Positions 37,842 to 48,402 of a stretch of DNA of 64,000 nt are shown here, piece after piece. The stretch comes from Sphingomonas hominis (GTDB taxonomy: Bacteria > Pseudomonadota > Alphaproteobacteria > Sphingomonadales > Sphingomonadaceae). Position 1 is the first letter of the stretch. Every line of letters begins with the position of its first letter. The stretch is taken from assembly GCF_013328205.1 (NCBI RefSeq), contig NZ_JABULH010000004.1:186001-250000 (forward strand), in the 5' to 3' direction. The translations under genes were made by a program, and so were the position numbers. A model generated the notes under the pieces. That model was given only the letters and a program-made list of their open reading frames with translations, was not told where the DNA came from and ran no database searches.

Positions 37842-38806
37842 GTGTGTTCCTGCGCGAAGGCGGCCGCGGCGCCGAACAGGCCGGGCTGGGGATGGGTGAT
37901 GAGCTTGACCGGGATCGCGGCCATCAACTGTTGAAAGCGCCCCTTGGCGACGAAGCGCTGGTCGAAGCCCGAGCGGAGCAGCTTGTCCTTGATGCGCAGG
38001 CCCAGCCCGCCCGCGATCACGACGCCCTTGGCGCCGTGCGCGAGTGCCAAGTCCCCGGCGACCGCGCCGAGCGCCAGGCAGAAGCGGTCGAGCGCGGCGA
38101 GGGCGAGTGAATCGTCGCCGTCGAGCGCGTCGGTCCAGATTTCCTTGTCGGTCCGCTCGCGGATAGCGCGTCCTTCCAGGCTGGCGAGCGTCTCGTAGAT
38201 CGCGACGATGCCGGGGCCGGCGACGATCCGCTCGGTCGAGACGCGAGTGAAGGTGCGGCGCAGGCGCTTGAGGATCGCGTCCTCGATCGGGTCGAGCGGG
38301 GCATAGTCCATGTGCCCGCCCTCGGTCGGCAGCACCAGGTAGCGCCCGTCGGTCTTGAACACCTGCGCGACGCCCAGGCCGGTGCCGGGGCCGCACACGG
38401 TGGTGACACCCTCGGCCGGCAGCGGCATGTCGGGCCCGCAGAGATGCTCGAAATCCTCGTGCGGCAATTGGCCGACCGCGTGGCCGACCGCGCCGAAATC
38501 GTTGATGATCGTGTAAACGTCGGCGCCGAGCCGCTCGGGGATCAGCGACGGACGGATCACCCAGGGGTTGTTGGTCATGCGGATCACGTCGCCGGTGATC
38601 GGCGAGGCGACCGACAGCGCCGCCGCGCGTGGCATCGGGCGGCCGAGCGTCGCGGCGAACGCCTGCCACGCGGTCTGCAGGCTGGCGTGGTCGGCGGTGC
38701 GCAGCGTCACCGGCTCGCCCAGCGACACGACGTGGCCGCCCTCGACCTCGGCGATGGCGAAGCGCGCGTTGGTGCCGCCGATGTCGGCCGCTACGATCTC
38801 CGTCAC
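37838..38806 (-). CDS. glk: Glucokinase
   Basis: 322 residues. ATP-dependent phosphorylation of glucose to glucose 6-phosphate. The phosphate-binding motif is [11 protein letters not shown], the sugar site [12 protein letters not shown] includes the catalytic Asp, [12 protein letters not shown] follows, and [11 protein letters not shown] is the family block of the Glk (ROK-unrelated) type. It overlaps edd and eda by four bases on either side, so the three are translationally coupled. Confidence 0.96.
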   Translation of the reverse strand: MTEIVAADIGGTNARFAIAEVEGGHVVSLGEPVTLRTADHASLQTAWQAFAATLGRPMPRAAALSVASPITGDVIRMTNNPWVIRPSLIPERLGADVYTIINDFGAVGHAVGQLPHEDFEHLCGPDMPLPAEGVTTVCGPGTGLGVAQVFKTDGRYLVLPTEGGHMDYAPLDPIEDAILKRLRRTFTRVSTERIVAGPGIVAIYETLASLEGRAIRERTDKEIWTDALDGDDSLALAALDRFCLALGAVAGDLALAHGAKGVVIAGGLGLRIKDKLLRSGFDQRFVAKGRFQQLMAAIPVKLITHPQPGLFGAAAAFAQEHT

Positions 38807-40629
38807 AGCATCGCTCCCGCCAGCATCGCACTTGCTCCCTTTTCCGCTTCGTCGGCGCCGGCGCGGAACATGCCGAATAATTCGCGCCCCATGCCGGTCG
38901 GCGCGGGCGGCGGCGTCGGCCGCTCGCGCGCGGCGAGCACGCCTGCGTCGGCCAGTACGTCAAGCGTGCCCGATACCGCGTCGACCCGCACCATGTCGCC
39001 GTCGCGGATCAGGCCGATGTTGCCGCCGACGCCCTGCGCGTTGGGCAGCGCCTCCGGGCTGACGTGGATCGCGCACGGCACCTTGCCGCTCGCGCCCGAC
39101 ATGCGACCGTCAGTGACGAGCGCGACGCGGAATCCACGGTTCTGGAGCACGCCGAGGGGCGGGGTGAGCTTGTGCAATTCGGGCATGCCGTTGGCGCGCG
39201 GGCCCTGAAAGCGGACGACCACGACCACGTCCTGGTCGAGCTCGCCCGCCTTAAACGCCTCGAGCACGTCGAGCTGGTCGTCGAACACGCGCGCGGGTGC
39301 CTCGACGATCCAGCGGTCGCGCTCGACCGCCGACACCTTGATGCAGGCGCGACCGACGTTCCCTTGCAGGATGCGCATCCCGCCGTCGGGCGAGAAGGGC
39401 GCGGAGGCCGGGCGCAGGATAGTGTCGTCGCCGCTCGCGCCCGGCGAGACCCAGCCGAGCGCGTCGCCCTCGAGCACCGGCTTGTTGGCGTAGGCCGATA
39501 GGTCGTCGCCCGCGATCGTCATGATGTCGCGGTGGAGGTGCCCGCTCGCCAGCAATTCGCCGATCACGTAGGGCATCCCGCCCGCCGCCTCGAACCCGTT
39601 CACGTCGGCCGAGCCGTTGGGATAAACGCGTGCGAGCAGCGGGACGGCGGCGGAGAGGCGGTCGAAATCCTCCCAGTCGATCACGATCCCCGCCGCGCGC
39701 GCGATCGCGGGGACGTGCAGCAGGTGATTGGTCGAGCCGCCAGTCGCGAGCAGGCCGACGGCCGCATTGACGATCGCTTTCTCGTCGACGCACAGGCCGA
39801 GGGGGCGGTAATCCTGACTGGACGTGCCGATCGCGGCGAGGCGGTGAACCGCAGCGCGGGTGAGCGCCTGGCGCAGCTTGGTGCCCGGATTGACGAAGGC
39901 GGCGCCGGGCATGTGGAGGCCCATCACCTCCATCATCATCTGGTTGGTGTTGGCGGTGCCGTAGAAGGTGCAGGTGCCTTGGCTGTGATAAGCGCCGATC
40001 TCCGCCTCGAGCAGTTCCTCGCGTCCGACCTGGCCGACCGCGTAGCGCTCGCGCACCGCGGCCTTGTCTTTGTTGGGCAGGCCTGACGGCATCGGGCCGC
40101 CGGGTACCATCACCATCGGCAGGTGACCAAAGCGCAGCGCGCCCATCAAGAGGCCGGGCACGATCTTGTCGCAGATGCCGAGCAGCGCCGCGCCCTCGAA
40201 CGTGCCGTGTGACAGCGCCACCGCGGTCGACAGCGCGATCGTGTCGCGGCTGAACAGCGACAGCTCCATGCCCGGATAGCCCTGCGTCACGCCGTCGCAC
40301 ATCGCAGGGACGCCGCCCGCCACCTGCGCGGTCGCGCCGACTTCGCGCGCCCAGACCTTCATCTGTTCGGGATAACGATAATAGACCGCGTGTGCCGACA
40401 ACATGTCGTTGTACGAGGTGACGATGCCGATGTTCATGCCGTCGCCGCCGCGCATCGCCGCGCGGTCCTCGGGCGTGCCGGCATAAGCATGGGCGAGGTT
40501 CGCGCAGCCGAGCCGCGGGCGACCGATCCAGGTGTCGCGCTCGCGCTCAATCAGGTCGAGGTACGCACGACGGGTATCGCGCGAGCGCGCAACGATGCGA
40601 TCGGTGACGGCCTGTACGGCGGGGTTCAT
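38803..40629 (-). CDS. edd: 6-phosphogluconate dehydratase
   Basis: 608 residues, normal length for Edd in the IlvD/Edd family. It dehydrates 6-phosphogluconate to KDPG using an iron-sulfur cluster; candidate ligands are in [29 protein letters not shown] and [34 protein letters not shown] is the conserved C-terminal block. The ATG ([20 protein letters not shown]) has GGAAG upstream. It overlaps glk by ATGA and lies 92 bp after pgl. Confidence 0.97.
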   Translation of the reverse strand: MNPAVQAVTDRIVARSRDTRRAYLDLIERERDTWIGRPRLGCANLAHAYAGTPEDRAAMRGGDGMNIGIVTSYNDMLSAHAVYYRYPEQMKVWAREVGATAQVAGGVPAMCDGVTQGYPGMELSLFSRDTIALSTAVALSHGTFEGAALLGICDKIVPGLLMGALRFGHLPMVMVPGGPMPSGLPNKDKAAVRERYAVGQVGREELLEAEIGAYHSQGTCTFYGTANTNQMMMEVMGLHMPGAAFVNPGTKLRQALTRAAVHRLAAIGTSSQDYRPLGLCVDEKAIVNAAVGLLATGGSTNHLLHVPAIARAAGIVIDWEDFDRLSAAVPLLARVYPNGSADVNGFEAAGGMPYVIGELLASGHLHRDIMTIAGDDLSAYANKPVLEGDALGWVSPGASGDDTILRPASAPFSPDGGMRILQGNVGRACIKVSAVERDRWIVEAPARVFDDQLDVLEAFKAGELDQDVVVVVRFQGPRANGMPELHKLTPPLGVLQNRGFRVALVTDGRMSGASGKVPCAIHVSPEALPNAQGVGGNIGLIRDGDMVRVDAVSGTLDVLADAGVLAARERPTPPPAPTGMGRELFGMFRAGADEAEKGASAMLAGAML

Positions 40630-40721
40630 CGTTGCAATCTTCCGTTCGCCCTGAGCTGGTCGCGTGCTTCTAGTGGCTCAGGGCGTCAGGGCAATCTACT
40701 ACGTGGTGTTACTCGGCCTAG

Positions 40722-41429
40722 TTACGGGGCCCAGTGAATGTCGACCGGCAGCTCGACGTCGGCGAGCACGCGGCCGATCGGATAGGTCGAGCCCGCGCCC
40801 TGCTTGATCGCGTCTTCGATCACCGTGCGCTTGTCCTTACCGGTGACAGCGATCAGCAGCGCGCGCGCGGTGATGATGCCGGCGCGGCTGAGCGTCACGC
40901 GCGCGACCGGCGCCTCGGGCGGCAGCGGGTCAGGCATGACGCCCAGCGCGCGGCGCTCGCGCGGGCCGTTCAGCGCCTCGTCGAAGTCGGGACCGGGGAA
41001 GATCGACGCGGTGTGGCCATCGCCGCCGACGCCCAGCATGCACAGGTCGAGCGGCCAGTGCAGGTCCTGCATCAACGCATCGGCCGAGCGGCCCGCCGCT
41101 TTGTAGTCGTCGGTCGCTTTGGGCACGACCGGGATTACGCGCGCGCCCTTGGGGATGAAGGTCTTGCCGAGTGCGGTCACGTTCGACAGCGGGTCACCCA
41201 GCGGCACGATCCGCTCGTCGCTGGGGATGATCGTCACGCGCTTCCAGTCGAGCTTCGCCTTGGCGAGCTTCTCGTAGGCGGGCAGCGGGGTCTTGCCGCC
41301 GGCGAGCGCGATCACCGCCGAGCCGCGCGCGTCGAGCGCGCTCTCGATCACGAACTGGATGTCGCCCGCGACCGCGTCGGCCAGCTCGGCCGCGTCGTCA
41401 TATTCCCACCATTCGATCTCGGTAGTCAT
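40722..41429 (-). CDS. pgl: 6-phosphogluconolactonase
   Basis: 235 residues from MTTEIEWWEYDDAAELADAV; a GTG five codons upstream is an alternative start. Hydrolyses 6-phosphogluconolactone. The family blocks are VIALAGGKTPLPAYEKL, IPSDERIVPLGDPLSN and the active-site segment LGVGGDGHTASIFPG with its catalytic His. It lies 43 bp after zwf and before edd, in pathway order. Confidence 0.95.
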   Translation of the reverse strand: MTTEIEWWEYDDAAELADAVAGDIQFVIESALDARGSAVIALAGGKTPLPAYEKLAKAKLDWKRVTIIPSDERIVPLGDPLSNVTALGKTFIPKGARVIPVVPKATDDYKAAGRSADALMQDLHWPLDLCMLGVGGDGHTASIFPGPDFDEALNGPRERRALGVMPDPLPPEAPVARVTLSRAGIITARALLIAVTGKDKRTVIEDAIKQGAGSTYPIGRVLADVELPVDIHWAP

Positions 41430-41472
41430 TTTACTCTCACTCACATGAAATTGGGGCAGGGCGCCGAAGCGC

Positions 41473-42936
41473 TCAATCGTCCTGCCAGGTAACGCCGTCG
41501 CGCTCGGTCAGCGCGATCGCGGCGGAAGGCCCCCAGGTGCCCGCGGGATAATGTTTCGGCTTGGTGCCGTTCGCTGCCCAGCCCGCGCGGATCGCGTCGG
41601 TCCACACCCATTGCGCTTCCACCTCGTCGCGACGGACGAACAAGGTCTGGTCGCCCTCGATCAGGTCGAGCAGCAGGCGCTCGTAGGCGATCCGGCGGCG
41701 CGTGCCGGCGAACTCGGCGTCAAGGCTGAGCTTCAATGGCACCTCGCGCAGCCGCACGCCGTCGCGGTCGAGCCCCGGTTCCTTCGCCATCACCAGCAGC
41801 TCGATATATTCCTCGGGCTGGAGGCGGATCACGAGCGTGTTGGGTTGGAGCAGCCCGCCGCGCCCCGCGAACATCGAGTGCGGCACCGGCTTGAACTGAA
41901 TCGCGATCTCGCTGCGGCGCTTCGCCATCCGCTTGCCGGTGCGCAGATAGAAGGGCACGCCCTGCCAACGCCAATTGTCGATATGCGCCTTGATCGCGAC
42001 GAAGGTTTCGACGTCCGAATCATAGCCGAGCTCGTCGTCGTAACCCTTGACGACCTTGCTGCTGACCGCGCCTTCCTCATACTGGCCGGTGACGGTGTTC
42101 TGCGGCACTTCGGCGGGCGTCATCACGCGCAGCGAGCGGAACACCTTGGCCTTCTCGTCGCGGATGTCGTCCTTGCTGTAGCGCGCTGGCGGCTCCATTG
42201 CGATCAGCGCGAGCAATTGCAGGATGTGGTTGGTGATCATGTCACGCAACGCGCCCGCGCCCTCGTAGTAACCGGCGCGATCCTCCAGCCCGACCGTCTC
42301 GGCGATCGTGATCTGGACGTTGTCGATCCCTTGCGCGTTCCAGACGGGCTCGAAGAAGCTGTTGCCGAAGCGGAGCGCGAGGATGTTCTGCACCGTCTCC
42401 TTGCCGAGATAATGATCGATGCGGAAAATCCGGTCTTCGGGAAACACCGCGGCGACGGTGTCGTTGATCTCGCGGCTGGAGGAGAGATCGTAGCCGAGTG
42501 GCTTTTCCAGGCCGATCCGCACCGTGTTGCCGGCGAGACCGACCTTCTCCAATCCCTTTACCGCCGGCTCGAACAACGACGGCGCGGTGGAAAGATAGAT
42601 GGCGAGCCCGCCCGATACGTCGCCGATCTTGTCGGCGAGCGCCTGAAACGTCGACTCGTCCGACAGATCGGCGGGCTGGAAAAAGATCCGGTCGAGGAAG
42701 GAGGCGATCTTCTCCTCGTCCTTGCGGTCGTCGCTCAATTGCGCATCGAGTGCTGCGCGCGCGATCTCGCGAAAGCTGTCGTCATCCTCGTCGCCGCGCG
42801 CCGAGCCGGTGATCGTCAGCCCCTCGGGCAGCAATCCGTCGGCGTGCAGCCCATAGAGTGAGGGCAGCAGCATCCGCTTGGACAGATCGCCGGTAGCGCC
42901 GAACAGGAGAAGCTTGCCAACAGGATTGCGCTGCAT
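41473..42936 (-). CDS. zwf: Glucose-6-phosphate 1-dehydrogenase
   Basis: 487 residues. The NADP-binding motif is LLFGATGDLSKRML, GLEKPLGYDL binds coenzyme and substrate, and RIDHYLGKETVQN contains the catalytic His. It oxidises glucose 6-phosphate to the lactone and is the first gene of the zwf-pgl-edd-glk-eda cluster. The ATG has GGAG upstream. The order matches other sphingomonads, where this route replaces phosphofructokinase-based glycolysis. Confidence 0.97.
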   Translation of the reverse strand: MQRNPVGKLLLFGATGDLSKRMLLPSLYGLHADGLLPEGLTITGSARGDEDDDSFREIARAALDAQLSDDRKDEEKIASFLDRIFFQPADLSDESTFQALADKIGDVSGGLAIYLSTAPSLFEPAVKGLEKVGLAGNTVRIGLEKPLGYDLSSSREINDTVAAVFPEDRIFRIDHYLGKETVQNILALRFGNSFFEPVWNAQGIDNVQITIAETVGLEDRAGYYEGAGALRDMITNHILQLLALIAMEPPARYSKDDIRDEKAKVFRSLRVMTPAEVPQNTVTGQYEEGAVSSKVVKGYDDELGYDSDVETFVAIKAHIDNWRWQGVPFYLRTGKRMAKRRSEIAIQFKPVPHSMFAGRGGLLQPNTLVIRLQPEEYIELLVMAKEPGLDRDGVRLREVPLKLSLDAEFAGTRRRIAYERLLLDLIEGDQTLFVRRDEVEAQWVWTDAIRAGWAANGTKPKHYPAGTWGPSAAIALTERDGVTWQDD

Positions 42937-42999
42937 GGGGGCTCCGAGAAAATTGGCTCACGGCGTGTCCGTGGAGCGGGTTGACCGATAATGACGGCG

Positions 43000-43929
43000 T
43001 TAGCGCGTGAGACCCGCCAACGGGTCCAGCCCCGCCATCAAATTGACGTTCTGCACCGCCGCGCCCGCCGCACCCTTGCCGAGATTGTCGAGCGTGGCGA
43101 CGAGGCGAAGCTGCGCCGCGGCCGGATTGGCGAAGACGTGCAGCGTCATGCGATCGGTGTTGGCATCGTCCTCAATGCGGATCGTCGCCGGCGCGTCCGA
43201 TGCGACGCGCACCAGCGCCGCACCGGCGTAGGCATCGCGCAGGGTGGCGGCGACTGCCTCGACGCTCGTGCCCGGTACGAGCTGCGACTGGTGCACCGGC
43301 ACCTCGACCACCATGCCGCGATAGGTGTTGGCGACCGCAGGTTGGAAGATCGGCGCGTGCGCGAGCCCGGCGTGCCGCGTCATTTCGGGCGCGTGCTTGT
43401 GCGCGAGGGTGAGGGCGTAGGGGCGAAAGGCGGTGTCGGCGTCTCCGTCCTCGAACTCGGCAATCATGCTCTTGCCGCCGCCCGAGTAGCCGGAAGCCGC
43501 GTTGACGCTGAGCAGCGCGTCGGCAGGCAGCAACCCCGCGCGCACCAGCGGGCGGACGAGTGCGAGGAAGCCGGTCGGGTAGCAGCCAGGGTTCGACACC
43601 AGCCGCGCGGCGGCGATCTCGTCACTGCGTCCGGGCTCCAGTTCGGCGAACCCATAGGTCCAGCCCTCCGCCACCCGGTGTGCGGTGGAGGCGTCGACCA
43701 CGCGCGTGCGGCGATTGTCGATCATCGCCACCGCCTCGCGCGCGGCATCGTCGGGCAGGCAGAGCACGACCAGATCGGCGTCGTTGAGCGCGTCGCGACG
43801 CGCCGCCGCATCCTTGCGCCGCGCCTCGTCGAGGACCAGCAGCGACACGTCACCGCGCCCCGACAATCGTTCCCGGATCTCCAGCCCCGTCGTGCCGACC
43901 GCGCCATCGATGAAGATGGTAGTGGTCAT
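43000..43929 (-). CDS. argC: N-acetyl-gamma-glutamyl-phosphate reductase (type 2)
   Basis: 309 residues. NADPH-dependent third step of arginine synthesis. The N-terminal cofactor segment FIDGAVGTTGLEI and the catalytic Cys in VSNPGCYPTGFLAL identify it; HKHAPEM holds the conserved His. The short length is that of the type 2 ArgC branch. Its ATG overlaps the SH3-protein stop as ATGA, placing argC as third gene after a MarR regulator. Confidence 0.96.
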   Translation of the reverse strand: MTTTIFIDGAVGTTGLEIRERLSGRGDVSLLVLDEARRKDAAARRDALNDADLVVLCLPDDAAREAVAMIDNRRTRVVDASTAHRVAEGWTYGFAELEPGRSDEIAAARLVSNPGCYPTGFLALVRPLVRAGLLPADALLSVNAASGYSGGGKSMIAEFEDGDADTAFRPYALTLAHKHAPEMTRHAGLAHAPIFQPAVANTYRGMVVEVPVHQSQLVPGTSVEAVAATLRDAYAGAALVRVASDAPATIRIEDDANTDRMTLHVFANPAAAQLRLVATLDNLGKGAAGAAVQNVNLMAGLDPLAGLTR

Positions 43930-44297
43930 GCCGCGGCGATCGCGTCGGCGTCGAGGTAGCCGACCAGATCGGCGTCGAGCGCGATGCCCCAGCCGATGCC
44001 GCCGGTCACGTCGAGCAGGTCGAACCGCGCGCCCGCTGCGAGCTCGGTCAACACCTCCGCATCGGCTGCGCGCTCACGCCGCAACGACGCGGGCCGGGTC
44101 ACGACACGCGGTAACGGCGCGGCGTAATGCGGCGCGAACACCAGCTCGGCCAGGCGTACGTCCGCAATATCGGCACGCACGGCATTGGTTCGCCGATCGA
44201 TTGGCTGCGACGGACCGGTCAGTGCGAAGGTGCGACGCGGCAGCCGCGTCGCGGTGGGCGCTTCAGGCGTTGACTGCGGCCCTGACGGGTGCGGCAT
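43926..44297 (-). CDS. SH3-like protein, apparent truncated NlpC/P60 relative
   Basis: 123 residues from MPHPSGPQSTPEAPTATR, with GAGGG 8 bases upstream and a 35-bp overlap with the MarR gene. The segment ALTGPSQPIDRRTNAVRADIADVRLAELVFAPHY and the SH3-like part LTELAAGARFDLLDVTGGIGWGIALDADLVGYLDAD resemble the N-terminus of sphingomonad NlpC/P60 cell-wall peptidases. The papain-like catalytic domain that follows in those proteins is missing: the frame stops and argC begins at once. It may be a remnant or a stand-alone binding domain. There is no signal peptide. Confidence 0.65.
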   Translation of the reverse strand: MPHPSGPQSTPEAPTATRLPRRTFALTGPSQPIDRRTNAVRADIADVRLAELVFAPHYAAPLPRVVTRPASLRRERAADAEVLTELAAGARFDLLDVTGGIGWGIALDADLVGYLDADAIAAA

Positions 44298-44628
44298 GGG
44301 CGTCGCCCTCGCCGATGAACTGCCCGAACTCCTCAAGAAAATCTGCCCCTTCGGATGTGCGCGCGACGAAGATGTTGCGCTTGTCGCTGTCGTCGCGTTG
44401 CCGGCGCAGATAGCCGAGCGTCCCCAGCCTGTTCAAGGCACGAGTAACGACCGGTTTCGATACGTTCAGCGCGCGCGCCAAACCACGTACCGTATGCGGC
44501 CCGGGCCGCAAGTAAACCACCAGCAACAACGCCATCTGTCGATTGGTGAGATCGGGTTCGCCCGAGCGCACGTAATCGACCAGCGCGTTCATCCACTGAC
44601 CAAGTTCGGGCTGAATAAGACTTGCCAC
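44263..44628 (-). CDS. MarR family transcriptional regulator
   Basis: 121 residues. The HTH is TNRQMALLLVVYLRPGPHTVRGLARALNVSKPVVTRALNRLGTLGYL, with the wing RRQRDDSDKRNIFVARTSEG. The C-terminus FLEEFGQFIGEG is short, so dimerisation helices are limited. It heads a minus-strand unit with the SH3 protein and argC. It is divergent from secG across 242 bp. No ligand or target is evident. Confidence 0.85.
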   Translation of the reverse strand: MASLIQPELGQWMNALVDYVRSGEPDLTNRQMALLLVVYLRPGPHTVRGLARALNVSKPVVTRALNRLGTLGYLRRQRDDSDKRNIFVARTSEGADFLEEFGQFIGEGDAHAAPVRAAVNA

Positions 44629-44870
44629 TTCCTCGTCCCGCTCGTTCGCGCCCCCGGATCGTTCCGGGTTTGTGCGATCTTAACGCCTTGTTCACGCGCT
44701 GGTTTCAGCATCGTCATGAATTTGCGGGAGCCCCGACGTGCGGCGTGGCGCGCCCTTGCCACGGGTCGTCGCAGCTACCCGCCACGGTTGATTGCGCGGG
44801 CGCTTCGGCCTATGTCGCCGCGCGTCGCGCCCGATCCGGCGCTCCCCAGATAGAAGTGCGTCGTCGCCCC

Positions 44871-45257
44871 ATGTTCACCTTCCTGCTCGTCATCCACGCG
44901 ATCGTCGCGGCCGCGCTCGTCACGGTTATCCTGATGCAGCGTTCGGAAGGCGGCGGGTTGACGTCGAGCGGCAGCCCGTCGGGCCTGATGTCGGCGCGCG
45001 GCGCGGCGGATTTCCTGACTCGTGCCACCTCGGTGCTGGCGGGCGCCTTCGTGCTGCTGTCGATCCTGCTCGCGTTCCTGGCGGCGAACCGCAACGCGAC
45101 GTCGGTCGACACCTCGCTCCAGCGGCGCGCGCCTGCCGCGGCGGCCGCTCCGGCACCAGCCAACCAGGACGCCTTGTCGGATGCCGCCCGCAATGCGGCG
45201 GCCGCCGCTGCTCCGGCCCCGGCGCAGGCCGACAACGGCGTGCCGCTGGCGCGCTGA
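44871..45257 (+). CDS. secG: Preprotein translocase subunit SecG
   Basis: 128 residues from MFTFLLVIHAIVAAALVTVILMQRSEGGGL. Two transmembrane helices flank the conserved QRSEGGGLTSSGSPSG loop and RGAADFLTRATSVLAGAF. The C-terminal third is an Ala/Pro-rich tail, longer than in E. coli but common in alphaproteobacteria. SecG associates with SecYE in the inner membrane. It lies 121 bp before pyrG. Confidence 0.94.
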   Translation: MFTFLLVIHAIVAAALVTVILMQRSEGGGLTSSGSPSGLMSARGAADFLTRATSVLAGAFVLLSILLAFLAANRNATSVDTSLQRRAPAAAAAPAPANQDALSDAARNAAAAAAPAPAQADNGVPLAR

Positions 45258-45378
45258 CGCTGCTCGTTTAGCTGTCGACACGCGGTTCGTGTCGGCACTC
45301 GGTTCATCGTGAATTCGCCGCGCGTGGGTGACCGCGCGCTTGTGGTCGTTCGTATTTCAGGGTTAGGCGTTTATCCCC

Positions 45379-47013
<1,635 letters not shown>

Positions 47014-47182
47014 CGTCGATTGGGGGTCGCGGAGCAAACGCCCCCGCTGCCAGGCGGCATCCGGCTGTTCCCCACGCTTAAGCTCCGGCCTCGGTCGGGG
47101 GCTGCACTACGTCATGCTCAAGTAAGCGGATCGCAGGTCGAGCCGAGAACCGCCTGATCAGGAAGGTGATAATAACCACCAT

Positions 47183-47206
47183 GGATGGGTCGATTTCGAC
47201 CCATCC
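47183..47206. repeat. Perfect palindrome GGATGGGTCGA-TT-TCGACCCATCC
   Basis: Two 11-bp arms separated by two bases lie 170 bp after pyrG and about 100 bp before a small ORF. The loop is too small for a good RNA hairpin, and there is no T-run. It looks more like a protein-binding dyad or a small palindromic element. The region 47014-47308 shows nothing else with confidence apart from a possible promoter (TTGATC and TGTAAC) near 47248-47275. Confidence 0.5.
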
Positions 47207-47308
47207 CGGTCAAGCCGTCGTTCATCGCTTAACGCTAGGGCACGACTTGATCGGGGTGCAGTGACGATGCTGTAACCCGGTTCATCAGGACCGGTGGGGA
47301 TCGCATCC

Positions 47309-47524
47309 ATGACATTCGCAGCAACGGCGGCCGCCGGCCTGCCGCAACCCGCACAATCAGCCATCCGCTCGGCGCGACAGGCCGGGCCGCGACATTTCCT
47401 GCCCCCCGATACCGACCGCAGCATTCTGTCCTTGTTGTTCGAGCTGGGGTTGACGCGGCATTTCATGGGGCACGTCGTGCTGACTGCCGCGGGATTGGCG
47501 GTGCTGCGCGTCATCACCGGCTGA
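47309..47524 (+). CDS. Small hypothetical protein
   Basis: 71 residues from MTFAATAAAGLPQPAQSA, with GGGGA about 8 bases upstream; a GTG five codons earlier is an alternative. The C-terminal part LSLLFELGLTRHFMGHVVLTAAGLAVLRVITG is hydrophobic and may be a single membrane helix. No family is recognised. Codon use resembles neighbouring genes, and a possible sigma-70 promoter lies upstream. Coding status is likely but unproven. Confidence 0.5.
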   Translation: MTFAATAAAGLPQPAQSAIRSARQAGPRHFLPPDTDRSILSLLFELGLTRHFMGHVVLTAAGLAVLRVITG

Positions 47525-47633
47525 TCGCCTGACCCGTAGGCTACGGCACGTCGGACCTATCTACTCGCCATGCGGCTTCTTTGTTCGACGAGCGTAGTGG
47601 CGGGAACCAGGACCAAGCAAATAGAGAGTGCCC

Positions 47634-47670
47634 ATAACAAAAGGCGCCCGGGCTAAACGCCCGGACGCCT
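47634..47670 (-). terminator. Rho-independent terminator of the hsp20 gene
   Basis: A 12-bp stem (47642-47653 with 47659-47670, one G-U pair) is followed on the minus strand by TTTTGTTAT. It lies about 60 bp after the small heat-shock gene's stop. Confidence 0.85.
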
Positions 47671-47728
47671 CCACGACGCCTCGAAAGGGAGCAAAGAGGC
47701 GCCGAACTCGGGACCTTCAAGCGAAAGA

Positions 47729-48199
47729 TCAGGCCGCGCGCGCCTCGTCCGCTGCAGGCACATTGTCGACCGCGGCGAGCGGCGCGCCGGTGCGCACGGC
47801 GATCTTCTTCGGCTTCATCGCTTCTGGCACTTCACGCACCAGGTCGATCACCAGCAGCCCATCGTTGAGCCGCGCGTCCTCGACGAAGACGAAGTCGGCC
47901 AGTTCGAAGCGACGCTCGAAGCTGCGGTTAGCGATCCCGACGTGCAGGAAGCTCGGCCCCTCGGCGCGATCGTCCTTCTTGCCGGCGACCAGCAGCAAAT
48001 TCTGCTGTGCGGTGATCTCCACCTCGTCGCGGCTGAACCCGGCGACCGCCAGCGTGATGCGATAACGATCGTCGGCGAGACGCTCGAGATTGAACGGCGG
48101 GTAATTCTCTGACGCGCCGCGCGCATTGGCCTCGATCATGTCGAACAGACGATCGAACCCGATGGTGGAGCGGCGATAAGGGGTAAGGTCGAAACGCAT
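47729..48199 (-). CDS. Small heat-shock protein, Hsp20/IbpA type
   Basis: 156 residues from MRFDLTPYRRSTIGFDRLFDMIE, the conserved N-terminus of the alphaproteobacterial class A small Hsp. The alpha-crystallin domain runs from YPPFNLERLADDRYRITLAVAGFSRDEVEI to the ARLNDGLLVIDLVREVPE block; KPKKIAV is the C-terminal I-x-V-like anchor. It holds unfolding proteins as an oligomer. The leader contains TTGAG and CTCAA arms around the ribosome site and could be a ROSE-type RNA thermometer, which is inference. Confidence 0.93.
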   Translation of the reverse strand: MRFDLTPYRRSTIGFDRLFDMIEANARGASENYPPFNLERLADDRYRITLAVAGFSRDEVEITAQQNLLLVAGKKDDRAEGPSFLHVGIANRSFERRFELADFVFVEDARLNDGLLVIDLVREVPEAMKPKKIAVRTGAPLAAVDNVPAADEARAA

Positions 48200-48402
48200 C
48201 TCAAATCCTCTTGGTTGAGCGAGTTGAAAAGCGGCGTCCGGGTGCCCGCGACGCCGGCATTCGTGCGGCCCGACTGCGCGGCACCGCACGGCTCCGAGAT
48301 GGTGAACGGGCGAAGCGTTTCAAGCCTGCCGCAAACATCTACTTCATTGATGGGCTTTGGGCGCGCTGGCTATCAAGCGGGTAAGCAAAGGGGACCTCGC
48401 CA

